From: Gigaspora rosea
Taxonomy: Eukaryota; Glomeromycota; Glomeromycetes; Diversisporales; Gigasporaceae
Reading direction: 5' to 3'
Length of the DNA stretch: 64,000 nucleotides
NCBI GenBank assembly: GCA_003550325.1
Contig: QKWP01000347.1
Coordinates: 258,366 to 322,365, forward strand
Made by a program: the position numbers and the translations under genes. Within the stretch, counting starts at the first letter, position 1. Each line of letters begins with the position of its first letter. This document shows positions 11,957-23,642 of the stretch, in pieces. Below the pieces are notes generated by a model. That model saw nothing but the letters and a program-made list of their open reading frames with translations. It made no database searches and was not told the DNA's origin.

Positions 11957-12807
11957 AAAAGATATAAAAGATATAAAAGATATAAAAGATATAAAAGATA
12001 TAAAAGATGATATAAAAGATATAAAAGATATAAAAGATGTAAAAGATATAAAATAGTAAAAAGAATCTTTTGTAGCTTTTTAGTCTCTAATCAAAAAGTA
12101 TATAAGAGCCTTAAGCTCGTCTAACAGAATAAAAACTCAGTTCGAGTTCGAGTCAAGTATTAATAACTCAGTAGAGTTAGATAGTTGTAATCTTCGAAAT
12201 TCAAGTAGAAGTGTTAGCTCTAGACTTTACCCTTTGTACTATTTTCTTGTTATATAAATAAAAACGTATACTTATTTGTCCCATAAAAAAATACTATTGT
12301 TCTTGTAAACTTGTTCATTATATTAGTTTATTTTATTCTTGTGATATCTGAAAAATCTATCTGTTGCAATCGATATAAAAGTAAAAGTAGAATAGTAATC
12401 AACCTGTATACTGTATAGATAAATCCTGTGAATACGCCATTGATTACCTCATTTATCCAGCAATAATTGAACATCGTGATCTTAATTGTCAATCTCCGAC
12501 CACCGCTAGCTGGCTTCAGAACTTAATCAGACTTACAATCAACGTAATAATCAAATTTATCTGTAAAAATCTGGAAGCCCTATCGGCAACCCGATAGTTC
12601 TTATCCTGTGACCTTACTATACTTCATCATCCTACGGAGGATATTAGCAAGACCCTACGAACCTTGAGACCTGGACCAAATCTTCCACGCCTCTTTTGCC
12701 TACCAAATCGAGGAACTAGGAGTCTTGACTGATAGTTGCATAGAGTTTAATTAGTTATAGGTCTTATTAGGGGTTTTAGTATACGACTCCTGATTTACAT
12801 ATTCACA
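11957..12807 (+). repeat. 5' LTR of element B
   Basis: Matches 22,714-23,641. Begins at the assembly N with a GATATAAAA nonamer microsatellite (about nine units to 12,056). Ends in CACAA next to the primer-binding region. Confidence 0.8.
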
Positions 12808-12945
12808 ATTGGTAGTGACTGTGAGATAGAACTTTTTAACTTGTCCGAATCAAGAATTGAAATTTGAACTACCAACCCAAAGTGTCTCTCTATAAAAATT
12901 TCCTTCAAAAAAATTTTTAGTTTAGTTTTAACAAAATCAAGATAA

Positions 12946-13720
12946 GATGTCTGATGTAGCTGATTTCGACCTAGATAGACCTGCTAAAGAGGAACGACTA
13001 CTTCCTCCATATGACCCTGGGATAATAGGTCCACATGATAACCGTAATCAGGTCCAGAATCTCCTTTGAAATATTGCTCGAGCCTTCAGGGAGGTGGCCA
13101 AACATGTGGTTCCGGCTACTCTCAGGAAAAATAACTGGGTACATGTATGGACCTTCAAAGGAGAAGAAGATGAGGACCCAGTAGAGTGGATTGAAACCTT
13201 TGAACAAGCTGCTGATGCCAATAACTGGACTTGGGCTAGGAAAATTAAATTGCTTTGGAGCAACTTACAGGAATTGCTGCTAGTTGGTATAATGACCAAA
13301 AGGATGATCTCCTATACTGGGATGTGAGGATAATCTAGAAGACAGTTTTGTTCAGTCATTTGTTTAAATACTTTGCAACCCTGGAAAGAAGACACCAATG
13401 GCAATTAGAATTAACTTCTCTAAAGCAAAAAGAGAAAGAAAAAGTAGACCGTTATACGTACCAGTTTTAAGAAATTACTAAAAAGAGTCAATACGAAACA
13501 CCAAATACCTGCTGCATATGTTGTCCGGATATTTATAGAGGACTATGTGAGAAAATTGCTGCCCTAATGTTTGCTAACGATTTCAAAACATTAGATGCTG
13601 CTGTAGTGAAGGCAAGAAAAATAGAGGCCAGTAAATACTATAAAAAGCGGAAACTGACCTATCAAGCTCTTGATGATTTAACAACAAATGACAGTAAATT
13701 ATGAAAAATTAACCACTGCT
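12946..13720 (+). pseudogene. gag region of element B (fossil)
   Basis: Translations carry the gag landmarks of fungal gypsy elements: a WTFKGEEDEDPVEWIETFEQA-type stretch near 13,150-13,210 and later the capsid-type helical region. A CCHC zinc knuckle (CCKCSERGHIARNC) is at about 13,825-13,866. The region is broken. Confidence 0.7.
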
Positions 13721-13875
13721 CTGTCTGCAAGAGTTGAGTCAGTTGGCCCACCAACTTCCGCCAGTACACCCTGACCCCAATATATACAGTACCAACCTTA
13801 AAGAACCAAAAATGAAGGGGTCACATGCTGTAAGTGTAGTGAGCGAGGCCACATTGCTAGGAATTGCTTAGCATA

Positions 13876-15417
13876 GTAAATTGACTCAACAAAACAATTG
13901 TTGATCGATGATTGATTAAAAAAAATTTTCAATAATCGATCAAAAATTGATTATGTATATTAATTGAGTATAATTGATCAAGCATAAAATTTATAAGCTC
14001 AAGCATATATAATTGATCAATCATTGGTCAATCATTGATCAATTATCAAATTAAAAATTAGGTAGTTATGTAACATAGAGTGCTCTCAAGCACAATTACT
14101 CCATAGGCAAAATTTTGTATTATTATATATCATATACTTACATATGTATTTCGCACTATCAGCTATACTATGCCCACTATATAGAATGTAGTTTAATATT
14201 ACACAACTTATAAAATTTTTTTTTATATTATTTTAAAGTACTTTGAATATATTGTATTACTCACTTGCATTATAAGATAATCACCAATAAGTACTAAGCA
14301 TACTTGAAGCTTTCATAACATAGAAAATAATATCCATTGAATCACTCTGAATCCCATAGTCTTAAGTTTCTGCTTCAAATAAAAGATAGTAAGAAATGTA
14401 TAAAACATTAGATGATTGGTTTTATTAAATTTCACCATTTGGGTATTGAAAAGTTAAAGTTAAAGGTTTGGTGAAAGAATCGTAGAGTGAAGTTATTGTG
14501 CTTTTAATACTTGTTTTATGAAATATACGAAATATTTTAGTTATACTAGTTATTTATTAGGATAAATACTGAATGAGATATTTAGTACAAGCTTTGATCT
14601 TAAAAAAAGTTTTATATAAATAATATAATGTTCTTTTATACTAGGTATTCGATAAAATAATTTTGTATGATAATGCAAGTTTAGATTGATTATATGAAAA
14701 TTATATTAATTTTTGGGAAGAGAAAATTTTTTTTATAAAGTATATATACTATTATAATCTTTACATGTTTAATTCTAATTTACATTTTTTTTCTTATTTA
14801 ACTATATATTGTATTATATACTATTTAATTCTAAATATATATTATATATTAATTTAGCTTTAGAATTTGTTGGTTAAATGGCGATTCGGTTTTAATACTG
14901 TACATATATATATAATTAAATAAATATCGGTGGTATTTTATAATTAATATTGTGAACAAAAAAAAAGATAATTCGCTAAAGGTTCAGTGATAATAAAATG
15001 AAATTATTATTTAAAATATAATATGGCAATAATTAAAAAATAAAGCTTTATTACCTGTTACGTAGCAATAAATCATTTATTCGAACATTAATTATTTTAC
15101 TAACTTAGAATAGCAAATCATTTAACTGTCCCCGCTATATGTACGTATGCTAAAAAAATTCAAACATCATATAAATGGCACATCACTAATTATAAGTTAT
15201 TAAAACAAGAAAAATGTTTAGATTCTATAAAAGGTTCCTAAACAGATATTTTTCTATTATAAATGGAATCATATTAAAAGTTTTTTGATCAATCAAATAT
15301 ATACTTATTTGATCGATCAGTTTTATCAATTATTGATTAACCTATTGTTGCTCGAGCTCATTAATTGGTGCTCGATCATTGATCTAAAATGAGTATCATA
15401 TAATTGAGTCAATTTAC
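13876..15417. mobile_element. 1.54-kb TIR element flanked by TA, inside element B
   Basis: Perfect TIRs GTAAATTGACTCAA with TA on each side (13,874-13,875; 15,418-15,419), as for Tc1/mariner-type elements. Both ends (about 13,905-14,045 and 15,280-15,400) are crowded with ATTGATC/GATCAAT motifs in both orientations. The middle is AT-rich and has no transposase frame, so it is non-autonomous. Confidence 0.75.
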
Positions 15418-15650
15418 TAGCCTAGCAGAAAGACGCCAGTCTACTAGAAATTTTTCTCCCATCTTAGGAAAAATAATGCCCAACCTCGAAATGTCAATAT
15501 GTGTGATATTATTACTAATAGTGGTAATCAAGAGATCTATGTAATTAAAAGATGTGAAAGACCCGAATCCGAAACCAATTGGGATGAAAAGTTAAGGAAG
15601 TAGGTTGCATCTGATTCAGAACAGGTATCCCATCTAATTAACCTACGGCT

Positions 15651-16543
15651 ATGGAAGAAGTTGTCCCAGAACCTAATACAAACCCTTTACCAACCCATGT
15701 CGAAGTTCCTAATTGGATTCAAAGGCGCAGAGGACCCTCTGTGGTGGACTTAATTCCTCCTTATAATATTGCAGAGGACCTGTTGGGTCAGCATGCTAAT
15801 GCTACTTATAGTCAATTATTACAAGTACTCAAGCAGTGGCAGCATTTATTGCAGGCATTACGGCGCTCTATTATTCCAACAACTGAGACTAATCTAGTTG
15901 AAAATAATCTCAAGCACAGGACCTCTGCAGCAAAATGCTTTGTTAGGGTCAAAAATAACCCTATACTAGCTGTATTAGACACTAGAGCTGCTGTTAGTAT
16001 AATATCTATAAAGCTAGCCAAGAAACTTGGTCTTACCATAAATGAGCCCTCTACTATAGTAGTTATTACTGCAAATGACACCCGGGAGCAGGCCCTAGGA
16101 AAATTTCTAGGTATAAAATTGGCCATACAAAGTGCATAGTACCTACCGATTTTCAAGTCATTAAAAATCTGGATAAAATGATGCTACTGGGGATAGATTT
16201 GTTTCAAAAGGTTTGTGCCTGGCTTCATTTCGACAAAAGGAAGCTATTTATTCGATATCTGAGTAAAAGTTTAGAGATACCTATATACCAAGCCAAAGAG
16301 AATAAAGTTGAATTACTCCAAGAGGAAATTGATGGTGACAAGGACTTCTTCAATAATTATGAAGAAGAAAATGACCTTGAAGAGGTCAAAACTTACTATA
16401 CTGAGAAAGCAGTAACGAATGAAGACAATCCAGTGATATACTTGATGGCCATAGAAGAGCTTCCCACTCTAGATACCAGTAACCCAACCAACTTAGCAAA
16501 ATCTATCTTAAGAAAATTTCAAGAACTCTTCGCCACTGAGTAG
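15651..16543 (+). pseudogene. protease region of element B (fossil)
   Basis: Contains an aspartic-protease-like segment (NPILAVLDTRAAVSIIS, about 15,955-16,005) placed between the zinc knuckle and reverse transcriptase, as in Ty3/gypsy pol. Non-functional fossil. Confidence 0.65.
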
Positions 16544-16659
16544 TATCAAACTCAGTTAATATCGGGAAATCCAACATGAGATAGATAAAGGTGATGCCAA
16601 ACCCATCAAGCAATTAGCTACCAAATTGCACCAGACAAACAAGACTTCCTAAATAAAGA

Positions 16660-17940
16660 AATTGAGGGTTTATTAAGCAATGGCCTTATTAGTAATATCA
16701 AGAGCCCATGGACCTTGCCTATAGTAATTGTCCCCAAAAAGAACAGGAAAAAGTAAACTCTAAAAAATTTCTGAGTTATCGCCTTTTTCTGGGCTGTCTT
16801 CAAAACGTACATGCTCTTCATAGAAAATCTCGTATCAAAGCAAGTGAAGTAACGATTTTTTAGATGAAGCAGAAGTATTATATCTTGATTTAGTTCGTTT
16901 AATTGATCAAGCAATCAAAGAGCAAGCTTTGATTAATGTTGACTATCGAAAACTCAACACTGTGACAAAGAAAGGTGCTTTTCCCCTGCCACTCATCGAT
17001 GACCTTTTGGAAATTTTCAGGAAAGCTGAGTGGTTTTCTTTTCTTGATCTGGCCAGTGGGTATTGGCAGATACGGATGTCCAAGGATGATAGGAAGAAGA
17101 CAGCCTTTATAACCAAACAGAGCACATATGCTTTTAATTTGATACCTTTTGGTTTATGTAATGCTCAGCCACCTTCCAGAGGGCAATGAATCATATTCTA
17201 TATGCATATATAGGAAAATTCGTTGCTGTATATTTAGATGATATAATCATATATTCTAATATCTACCAGAATCATCTGGAGTATGTGGCAGAAGTCTTTT
17301 TCAAATTAGCTGCAACAGGGTTAAAGCTAAACTCGAATAAGTATGAACTCTTTAAAACAATATAAAATTTCTGGGTCATATAGTGGGAAAAGGGGGCATT
17401 GAACCTGACGAAGATAAAGTAATAAAGGTTAAAAACTTTTCTGTTCCTGTTAATTTAAGGCAGTTAAGAGAGGCTTTATCGGTCTTGCCTCCTACTACTG
17501 CTGATTCATAAAGAACTTCGCCACTATGGCGAACCACTTCATAGATTGTTGAAAAAGGGAGTAAATTTTGAATGAGGACCAACTCAAGAGCAAGCCTTCC
17601 AGGCATTAAAACCTACCTCGTGATCGCCCCAATTCTAAGATATTCAGATTTTGATAAACTATTCTACTTCTATGCTGACGCATCTGGCGTTGGATTGGGC
17701 GCCATATTGACACAAAAAGATGAAAATAGAAGGGAATACGCTATAGCATATGCTAGCAAGAGTTTAACCCACCCTGAAAGAAATTACGCGCCTACTGAAT
17801 TAGAGTACTATGCTATAGTATGGGCCATGGAGTATTTTCATCATTATTTAGAATATAAACCCTTTATCATTGTCACCGACCACTCGCCCCTAAAGTGGCT
17901 ACAACACTTAGCCTTAAAGGGAAGAAGAGCCCAATAGATA
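16660..17940 (+). pseudogene. reverse transcriptase and RNase H of element B (fossil)
   Basis: RT landmarks DYRKLNT, FPLPLIDDLLE, LDLASGYWQI and the YLDD box near 17,230-17,245. The RNase H segment 17,572-17,937 shows FYFYADASGVGLGAILTQ and TELEYYAIVWA. Family Ty3/gypsy; broken. Confidence 0.8.
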
Positions 17941-19229
17941 CTCCATCTCCAGTCCTATAATTTTACTATTGTACATAGGGCCAGAAGGAAATATAATAAT
18001 GCTGATGCCCTATCATGAATGATAGAAGCGTCTTCAAAGAATAAAGGGCCACAAATCGAACCTGTGATTATTACCAGAAAACAGCAGATATGGAAAATTT
18101 GGGAAGACAAATAAACCCCACAAAAATTGCTAAAAGATCGATCCACCAAAACTGTAGAAGAGGCGAAAGTCTTCTAAGTCACTGCCCAGAAATATTTCAC
18201 TGAAGACTCTGCTAAAGAAATGGAAATCACAAATTGGATCCACTATACTGAGTGGGAAGGATGGGAGAAAGAGAGTGAAAAAGAAATGAGCAATACTGAA
18301 TATTACGAAGAGAATAAAAAACTTAACAATAGCCCAATAAAGCAAGAAAGATTGCAGCAAGTGTTAATACAAGTAGCTTGGAAGCTGTAGCAAGAAGCGA
18401 CCTGGAGTGAACAAATTGATTATAACTTGGGACCCCATGCAGAAATGAGTCACAACTAATAGATATCGACGAAGTATATTTGATAGATATACCTTGATGG
18501 GGAGATCCAGTCACCGACTTGGAGTTTGAAGAAGAAATAGGTCAAGAAACCTCTATTTGGGAAAATTCTTCCTTCACCTGGAATCAAGCCAGCTAGGAAT
18601 GCAGCACTAGCGAAGATTTATACCCCAATATAGAAATCGACCCTGATAAGTAGGCCCAACCTTTTGACGAATTTATTGACTAAAAAGCATATGATAGTGT
18701 ATAAGAAAATAGAAAAGAATGGATTACTTGTTATATATAAAAAAAAATTTTTTTATTATTTAAGACGAAGAAGGCTTGGTGAACAATTATGTCAAACTCG
18801 AAAACAGTATGTAACATTGATTGCCCAGAATATCAATTAGTTACTTACTATACAAGGTAAACCTAACATCCAAAATACTTGTAAAAGATTAAGTTCAAGC
18901 CCTAATCGTCCAACCGGTATATATATTTAAAAAAAATTTTTTTTCAGACCCGATAATAGAGTTGGATGATCGGAATGGGATAGGGCAAGGAGAAGGGCCC
19001 TATTCAGTCAAAATTGTGAAAGAATTGAACTATCACTCGATATTAAGAAGAGATTAGAAATTTGAATAAACTACTTATCCTTCACTAAAACAAACACTGA
19101 AGAAAATCATTGGTGCTACCGCGATCTTCCAATGACAAATAAAGCTATTAGATTACCTTCCAAATCTTACTTATAGGAAGAAAGGCTTAGCTAGTTGTGC
19201 AAAAAAACTCCGATATTGATTCAAGTAAT
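17941..19229 (+). other. Element B spacer between RNase H and integrase
   Basis: Acidic, low-complexity translations in this stretch belong to the pol spacer of the same element. No separate gene is supported. Confidence 0.4.
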
Positions 19230-19624
19230 TAGTGTTTGTAGTCGATTTTGTATTAGTGATTTTATCGACTTAGCTGACTTAGTCAGCCGATTTTTTCAAA
19301 AAATTGACTTAGTCGATATTATGTTAGATTATATTAAAAATTACAGTAACCATACAAATTCAGGTCAGACCAATTCGATTCGTTGATTTAGATTACTCTT
19401 CCTTAGTATAAAAGAGATTGGTATATATAGAATTATGGAATTAAAAAATTTTAAAATTCTGAAAAGAAAGTCAACGAACAAAAATATGAGCAAGATTGAG
19501 AAAAATATGAGAAAATCTCTGATAACTTCTGAAAGCACAATTAGGGTGATTGACTTTGATTTAGCTGACTAAGCCAATTTTTAAATATTGGCTTAGTCGA
19601 GTCGATGGTCGACTACAAATACTA
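19230..19624. mobile_element. 395-bp hAT-type TIR element inside element B
   Basis: Exact 8-bp TSD CAAGTAAT at 19,222-19,229 and 19,625-19,632. TIRs TAGTGTTTGTAGTCGA and TAGTATTTGTAGTCGA (15 of 16). Subterminal GACTTAG/CTAAGTC motifs are repeated. No transposase. The TIR differs from the hAT at 56,394, so another autonomous partner is implied. Confidence 0.8.
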
Positions 19625-20039
19625 CAAGTAATCACTTTATTTAGCGAACAATTACCTACTATATAAGTTGATTTTATCACTCTGTAACATGTAAGAACAC
19701 CTAACAGAAACCTGATTAGCAATTGCGACCAAGCCCCAATTCATAGGCTGGAATTTGTCTAAAAATTTAAGCCATCTACACAGGAACCCCGATTGACCTA
19801 TCAGTAATTCGAAGAATTGGTTCACTAAGACAGAAGAAAGAGCAAGGCTTTGAAACTATCAAAAAGAAAAGTGACTAGAGATAACTAGGGTGTAGCATCC
19901 TACACCCTACAAGAAAAAGAAATAGCAACCCCCATGTTATATGAAAAACCTGACATTAAACTAAATCCAAACCAGGTTGTTGGTATTCTAGCGAAGAAAC
20001 AAACTAAAGAAGACAAACATAAAGCACTCTGGGGAACAA

Positions 20040-20760
20040 TATAAAAATGGAACCTCAGCAATATGCAGCACTAAAGAACTACATCCAAAATTGGCAATTT
20101 CCACCACATTATAATAATCAATAGCAGAACCGGTTGAGCAAACAAAGCTATCAATATCTAGTTCAAAAAGGAAACTTATTTAAGCCAAATAAGAAAAAGA
20201 AATTAATTTGAGTAATACAAGAAACAGAACTAGAAAATATCCTAGCCTTGGCGTATGATCACCCCATGAGAGCCCATTTTGGAAAGGACATTATGTTTAA
20301 CAAGATTCGTGAACTGTATTACTGGCCAAAGATGTACACTGATATAAGTAATTATGTCAAGACATATGAAAACTGTCAAAAACATGTGAGTAGAAAGATC
20401 AAGAAACTTTGCACCCAATACCTGTAAGAGCACCTTTTCACAGAATAGGAATAGACATAATTGGCCCTTACCAGTTACGCCTTGATTAAACAAGTATATA
20501 GTCATAGCAACTGACTATATGACCAAATGGCCGGAAGCTCGTGCCATCCCTAGAGCCAATGCAGAAGAGGTAGCAAAGTTCATTTATGAAAAGTTAATTT
20601 GCAGGCATGGATGCCCAAGTATTATACTATCAGATCAAGGCTCACACTTTCGAAACTGGGTTATTGATAAGCTTCTTGCGGCTTTGAATATCAAACATCA
20701 CTATGCAACCCCTATCATCCACAGACAAATAGGCTTGTAGAACATTTCAATAAATCCTAT
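20040..20760 (+). pseudogene. integrase of element B (fossil)
   Basis: Zinc-binding region near 20,240-20,400 (MRAHFGKDIMFNKIRELYYWP) followed by catalytic-core landmarks DYMTKWPEARAI and HGCPSIILSDQGSHF (20,512-20,660). Broken fossil. Confidence 0.75.
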
Positions 20761-20929
20761 GTAGTGCTATAGCAAGATTGGTAACTAATATAACAGACTG
20801 GGACCTGCTAATCCCATCCATCTTGTTTCCTATCATACTGCAAAGCAAGTTATGACCCAAGAAACAGGACCCGGACATCTCTAATATAGGTCATAAATGA
20901 TCCGCATAAATTTGGAAGTTTTTGCTACC

Positions 20930-21690
20930 CCTAAAATCAAGTAAATTTGCTAAAAATTCAATTATTACATATAAATTTTTAGTAATTTTCTAAAAACTAA
21001 ATTATCACATCTATTTTTATAGATCAAATAATATATATATTTTTGAGTGCTAAACAAATTTTTTAGAGCACAATATTAGAATCAATTAGTAAAATTTGGG
21101 GAATATGATTTTATTAATAAAAATACTAAAAAGTTCTATAATTCCCAAATTTTACTAATTGATTCTAACATTATGCCATAAAATGCATTATTCCAGTATA
21201 TTTCCTTTTATATTTCTTAAAAATTTAAGAGAAGATGATTAATTTTGAATTTTTTGATCAAAAAATCTGAAATTAAGCATCTTCTCTTAAATTTTCAAGA
21301 AATATAAAATTAAATATGCCAGAATAATGTATTTTTATGTGCTGAACAAGTTTTCTTATGGCACAATGTTAGAATCAATTAGTAAAATTTGGAGAATTAT
21401 AATATTTTATATGATTTTATTAATAAAAATACTAAACAATTCTATTATTCCCCAAATTTTACTAATTGATTCTAATATTATGCCATAAGAAAACTTGTTC
21501 AGCACATAAAAATACATTACTGTATTCTGGCATATTTCCTTTTATATTTCTTGAAAATTTAAGAGAAGATGCTTAATTTTGGATTTTTTGATCAAAAAAT
21601 CCAAAATTAATCATCTTCTCTTAAATTTTCAAGAAATATAAAAGGAAATATGCTGGAATAATACATTTTATGGCATTATGTTAGAATCAA
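20930..21690. repeat. Alternating inverted array, diverged P2 relative
   Basis: Palindrome centres alternate near 21,111, 21,252, 21,418 and 21,590. The half-units share AATTAGTAAAATTT, TTATTAATAAAA and GATGCTTAATTTT with the array at 770-2,580 but are clearly diverged; the dimer is about 307 bp. It sits between integrase and the 3' part of element B. Confidence 0.75.
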
Positions 21691-21865
21691 TTAGTAATCC
21701 AACTATACCAGCAGGAGCCGCAGGAGTACCAAAAGGAAGAATCAAAAAAGCGTCAGGATGGTAATAAGAAAGAATACGTCCGTATCGCATGCCAGATAAA
21801 ACTTAAAGGCACTAGATGGATATTATAGTGTAACCCCGTACATGTCGCATTCTCGTAAATAGCCA

Positions 21866-22050
21866 TGAAAGAAGACATTCATCAGGTTGAATGCTGCTAT
21901 CAAAATGGAATTGGCGTTGAAAAAGATGAACTGGAGAAGATTAAAGTACTTCCATATCAAATTCTGAAATCTGACATTAAATCAAATCTGAACTGGGTAG
22001 TCGGTGGCCTAGCACTAAGCCATAGTAAAGCCTGATTGAATTATGTCTAT
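21866..22050 (+). pseudogene. Sel1-like repeat remnant
   Basis: One frame reads CCYQNGIGVEKDELEK, the core of a Sel1-like repeat (CY..GIGV.KD), followed by a weak YQILKS...LNWVVGG tail that fits the second helix of the repeat. Only one repeat is visible and the frame soon closes. Sel1 proteins are numerous in Glomeromycotina, so this may be a captured piece of a host gene. It lies inside element B. Confidence 0.4.
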
Positions 22051-22148
22051 TGTGGGGATAGTAAATATTATATTACTAGTTGCAAAGAAATAAATTTTCT
22101 TTAAAAAGGCTACAAAAATCTCTGTAAGCTGAAAAACAATCAATACCG

Positions 22149-22346
22149 ATGGCTACTGACGAACTCCTTATTCAACAAGACTTACTTGCACCCAAACCTG
22201 CATTCATAGTACCTGCACCCTGTACCTACAATAAAACCCAAGGAATTCCCACACAGTTAGCCCTCGCCCATGATGAAGTAAAGAGAGATAAAGCGAGAGG
22301 CAGAAGAATTTATACATTAGTGTACTCTTTCTATTTTGGCACCTGA
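22149..22346 (+). other. Short open frame before the 3' LTR of element B
   Basis: A 65-residue frame with no recognisable domain (MATDELLIQQDLLAPKP start). It lies in the 3' tail of element B and is probably part of that fossil rather than a host gene. Confidence 0.25.
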
Positions 22347-22713
22347 CTAAGCACTGCTACCAGTCTAGAGATAGCAACAGCATGACTGGAGTATGGTAGC
22401 TATTTTATCAGGGCCACTACTCATATCTACCATTTGTTTGAACCCCATGGGATTGAACAAATCTATAGGACCCAGCATACAAAGATCTTTAGGGTCTCAA
22501 AGCTCTCGAAGAATTCATACGAGAACTTAACGCAACATGAGCTTGTGATGAGAACTTAATGCAACATAAGCTTGTAGTACAAGCTTTATTCAGCAAGAGA
22601 GAGTTATCGATCCAGCGCAATCTAAATTTGGGCTGTGCATAATTTTTATTTTCTATTTTTCTTATCTTTTAATATGTATACTATTTTTAGTAATTAGTAT
22701 TGGAAGGGATCAA

Positions 22714-23641
22714 TGATCACAAATCTCTTATATCTTTTAAATTTTTTAATCAAAAGATATAAAAGGTATAAAAGATATAAAAGATATAAAAGATATAGAA
22801 GATGTAAAAGATATAAAATAGTAAAAAGAATCTTTTGTAGCTTTTTAGTCTCTAATCAAAAAGTATAGAAGATGTAAAAGATATAAAATAGTAAAAAGAA
22901 TCTTTTGTAGCTTTTTAGTCTCTAATCAAAAAGTATATAAGAGCCTTAAGCTCGCCTAACAGAATAAAAACTCAGTTCAAGTTTGAGTCCAAGTCAAGTG
23001 TTAATAGCTCAGTGGAGTTAGACTTAGAGAGTTGTAACCTTCGAAATTCGAGTAGAAGTGTTAGCTTTAGACTTTACCCTTTGTACTATTTTCTTGTTAT
23101 ATAAATAAAAACGTATACTTATTTGTCCCATAAAAAAACACTATTGTTCTTGTAAACTTCTGTATTAGTTTATCTTATTCCTATGTTACTCAAAAAATCT
23201 ATCTGTCACAATCAATATAAAAGTAAAAGTAGATTACTAATCAACCTCATATATAGATAAATTCTGTGAATATGCCATTGATTACCTCATTTATCCAACA
23301 ATAATTGAACTCCGTGATCTTAATTGTCAATCTCCAACCACTGCCAGCTGCCTTCGGAACTTAATCAGACTTATAATAGACATAATAATTGAATTTACCT
23401 GTAAAGACCCGGAAGCCCTATCGGCTACCCGATAGTTCTTATCCGGTGATCTTACTATACTTCTATCATCCTACAGAGAATATTAGCAAGACCCTACAAA
23501 CCTCAAGACCCAAACCAAATCTTCTACGCCTCTTTCTGCTTGCCAAATCGAGGAACTAGAAGTCTTGACCTATAGAGTTTAGATTAGTTATAGGTGTTAT
23601 TAGGGAGTTTTAGTATACAACCCCCGATTTACACGTTCACA
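22714..23641 (+). repeat. 3' LTR of element B
   Basis: Starts TGATCACAAATC after a purine-rich stretch (GGAAGGGATCAA) and ends CACA. It matches 11,957-12,807 and contains the same GATATAAAA-type microsatellite (22,750-22,880, with an internal duplication of about 70 bp). Confidence 0.75.
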
Positions 23642-23642
23642 A

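Larger units (their letters stand above)
11957..23641 (+). mobile_element. Ty3/gypsy LTR element, old and broken (element B)
   Basis: Order on the plus strand: LTR, primer-binding region (TTGGTAGTGACTGTGAG from 12,809), gag, CCHC knuckle, protease, reverse transcriptase, RNase H, spacer, integrase, tail, LTR. This is the Ty3/gypsy gene order. It is a fossil with many breaks (ten or more) and holds two TIR elements (13,876-15,417; 19,230-19,624) and an inverted array (20,930-21,690). The LTRs agree at roughly nine in ten positions by eye, so it is older than element A. Confidence 0.85.
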
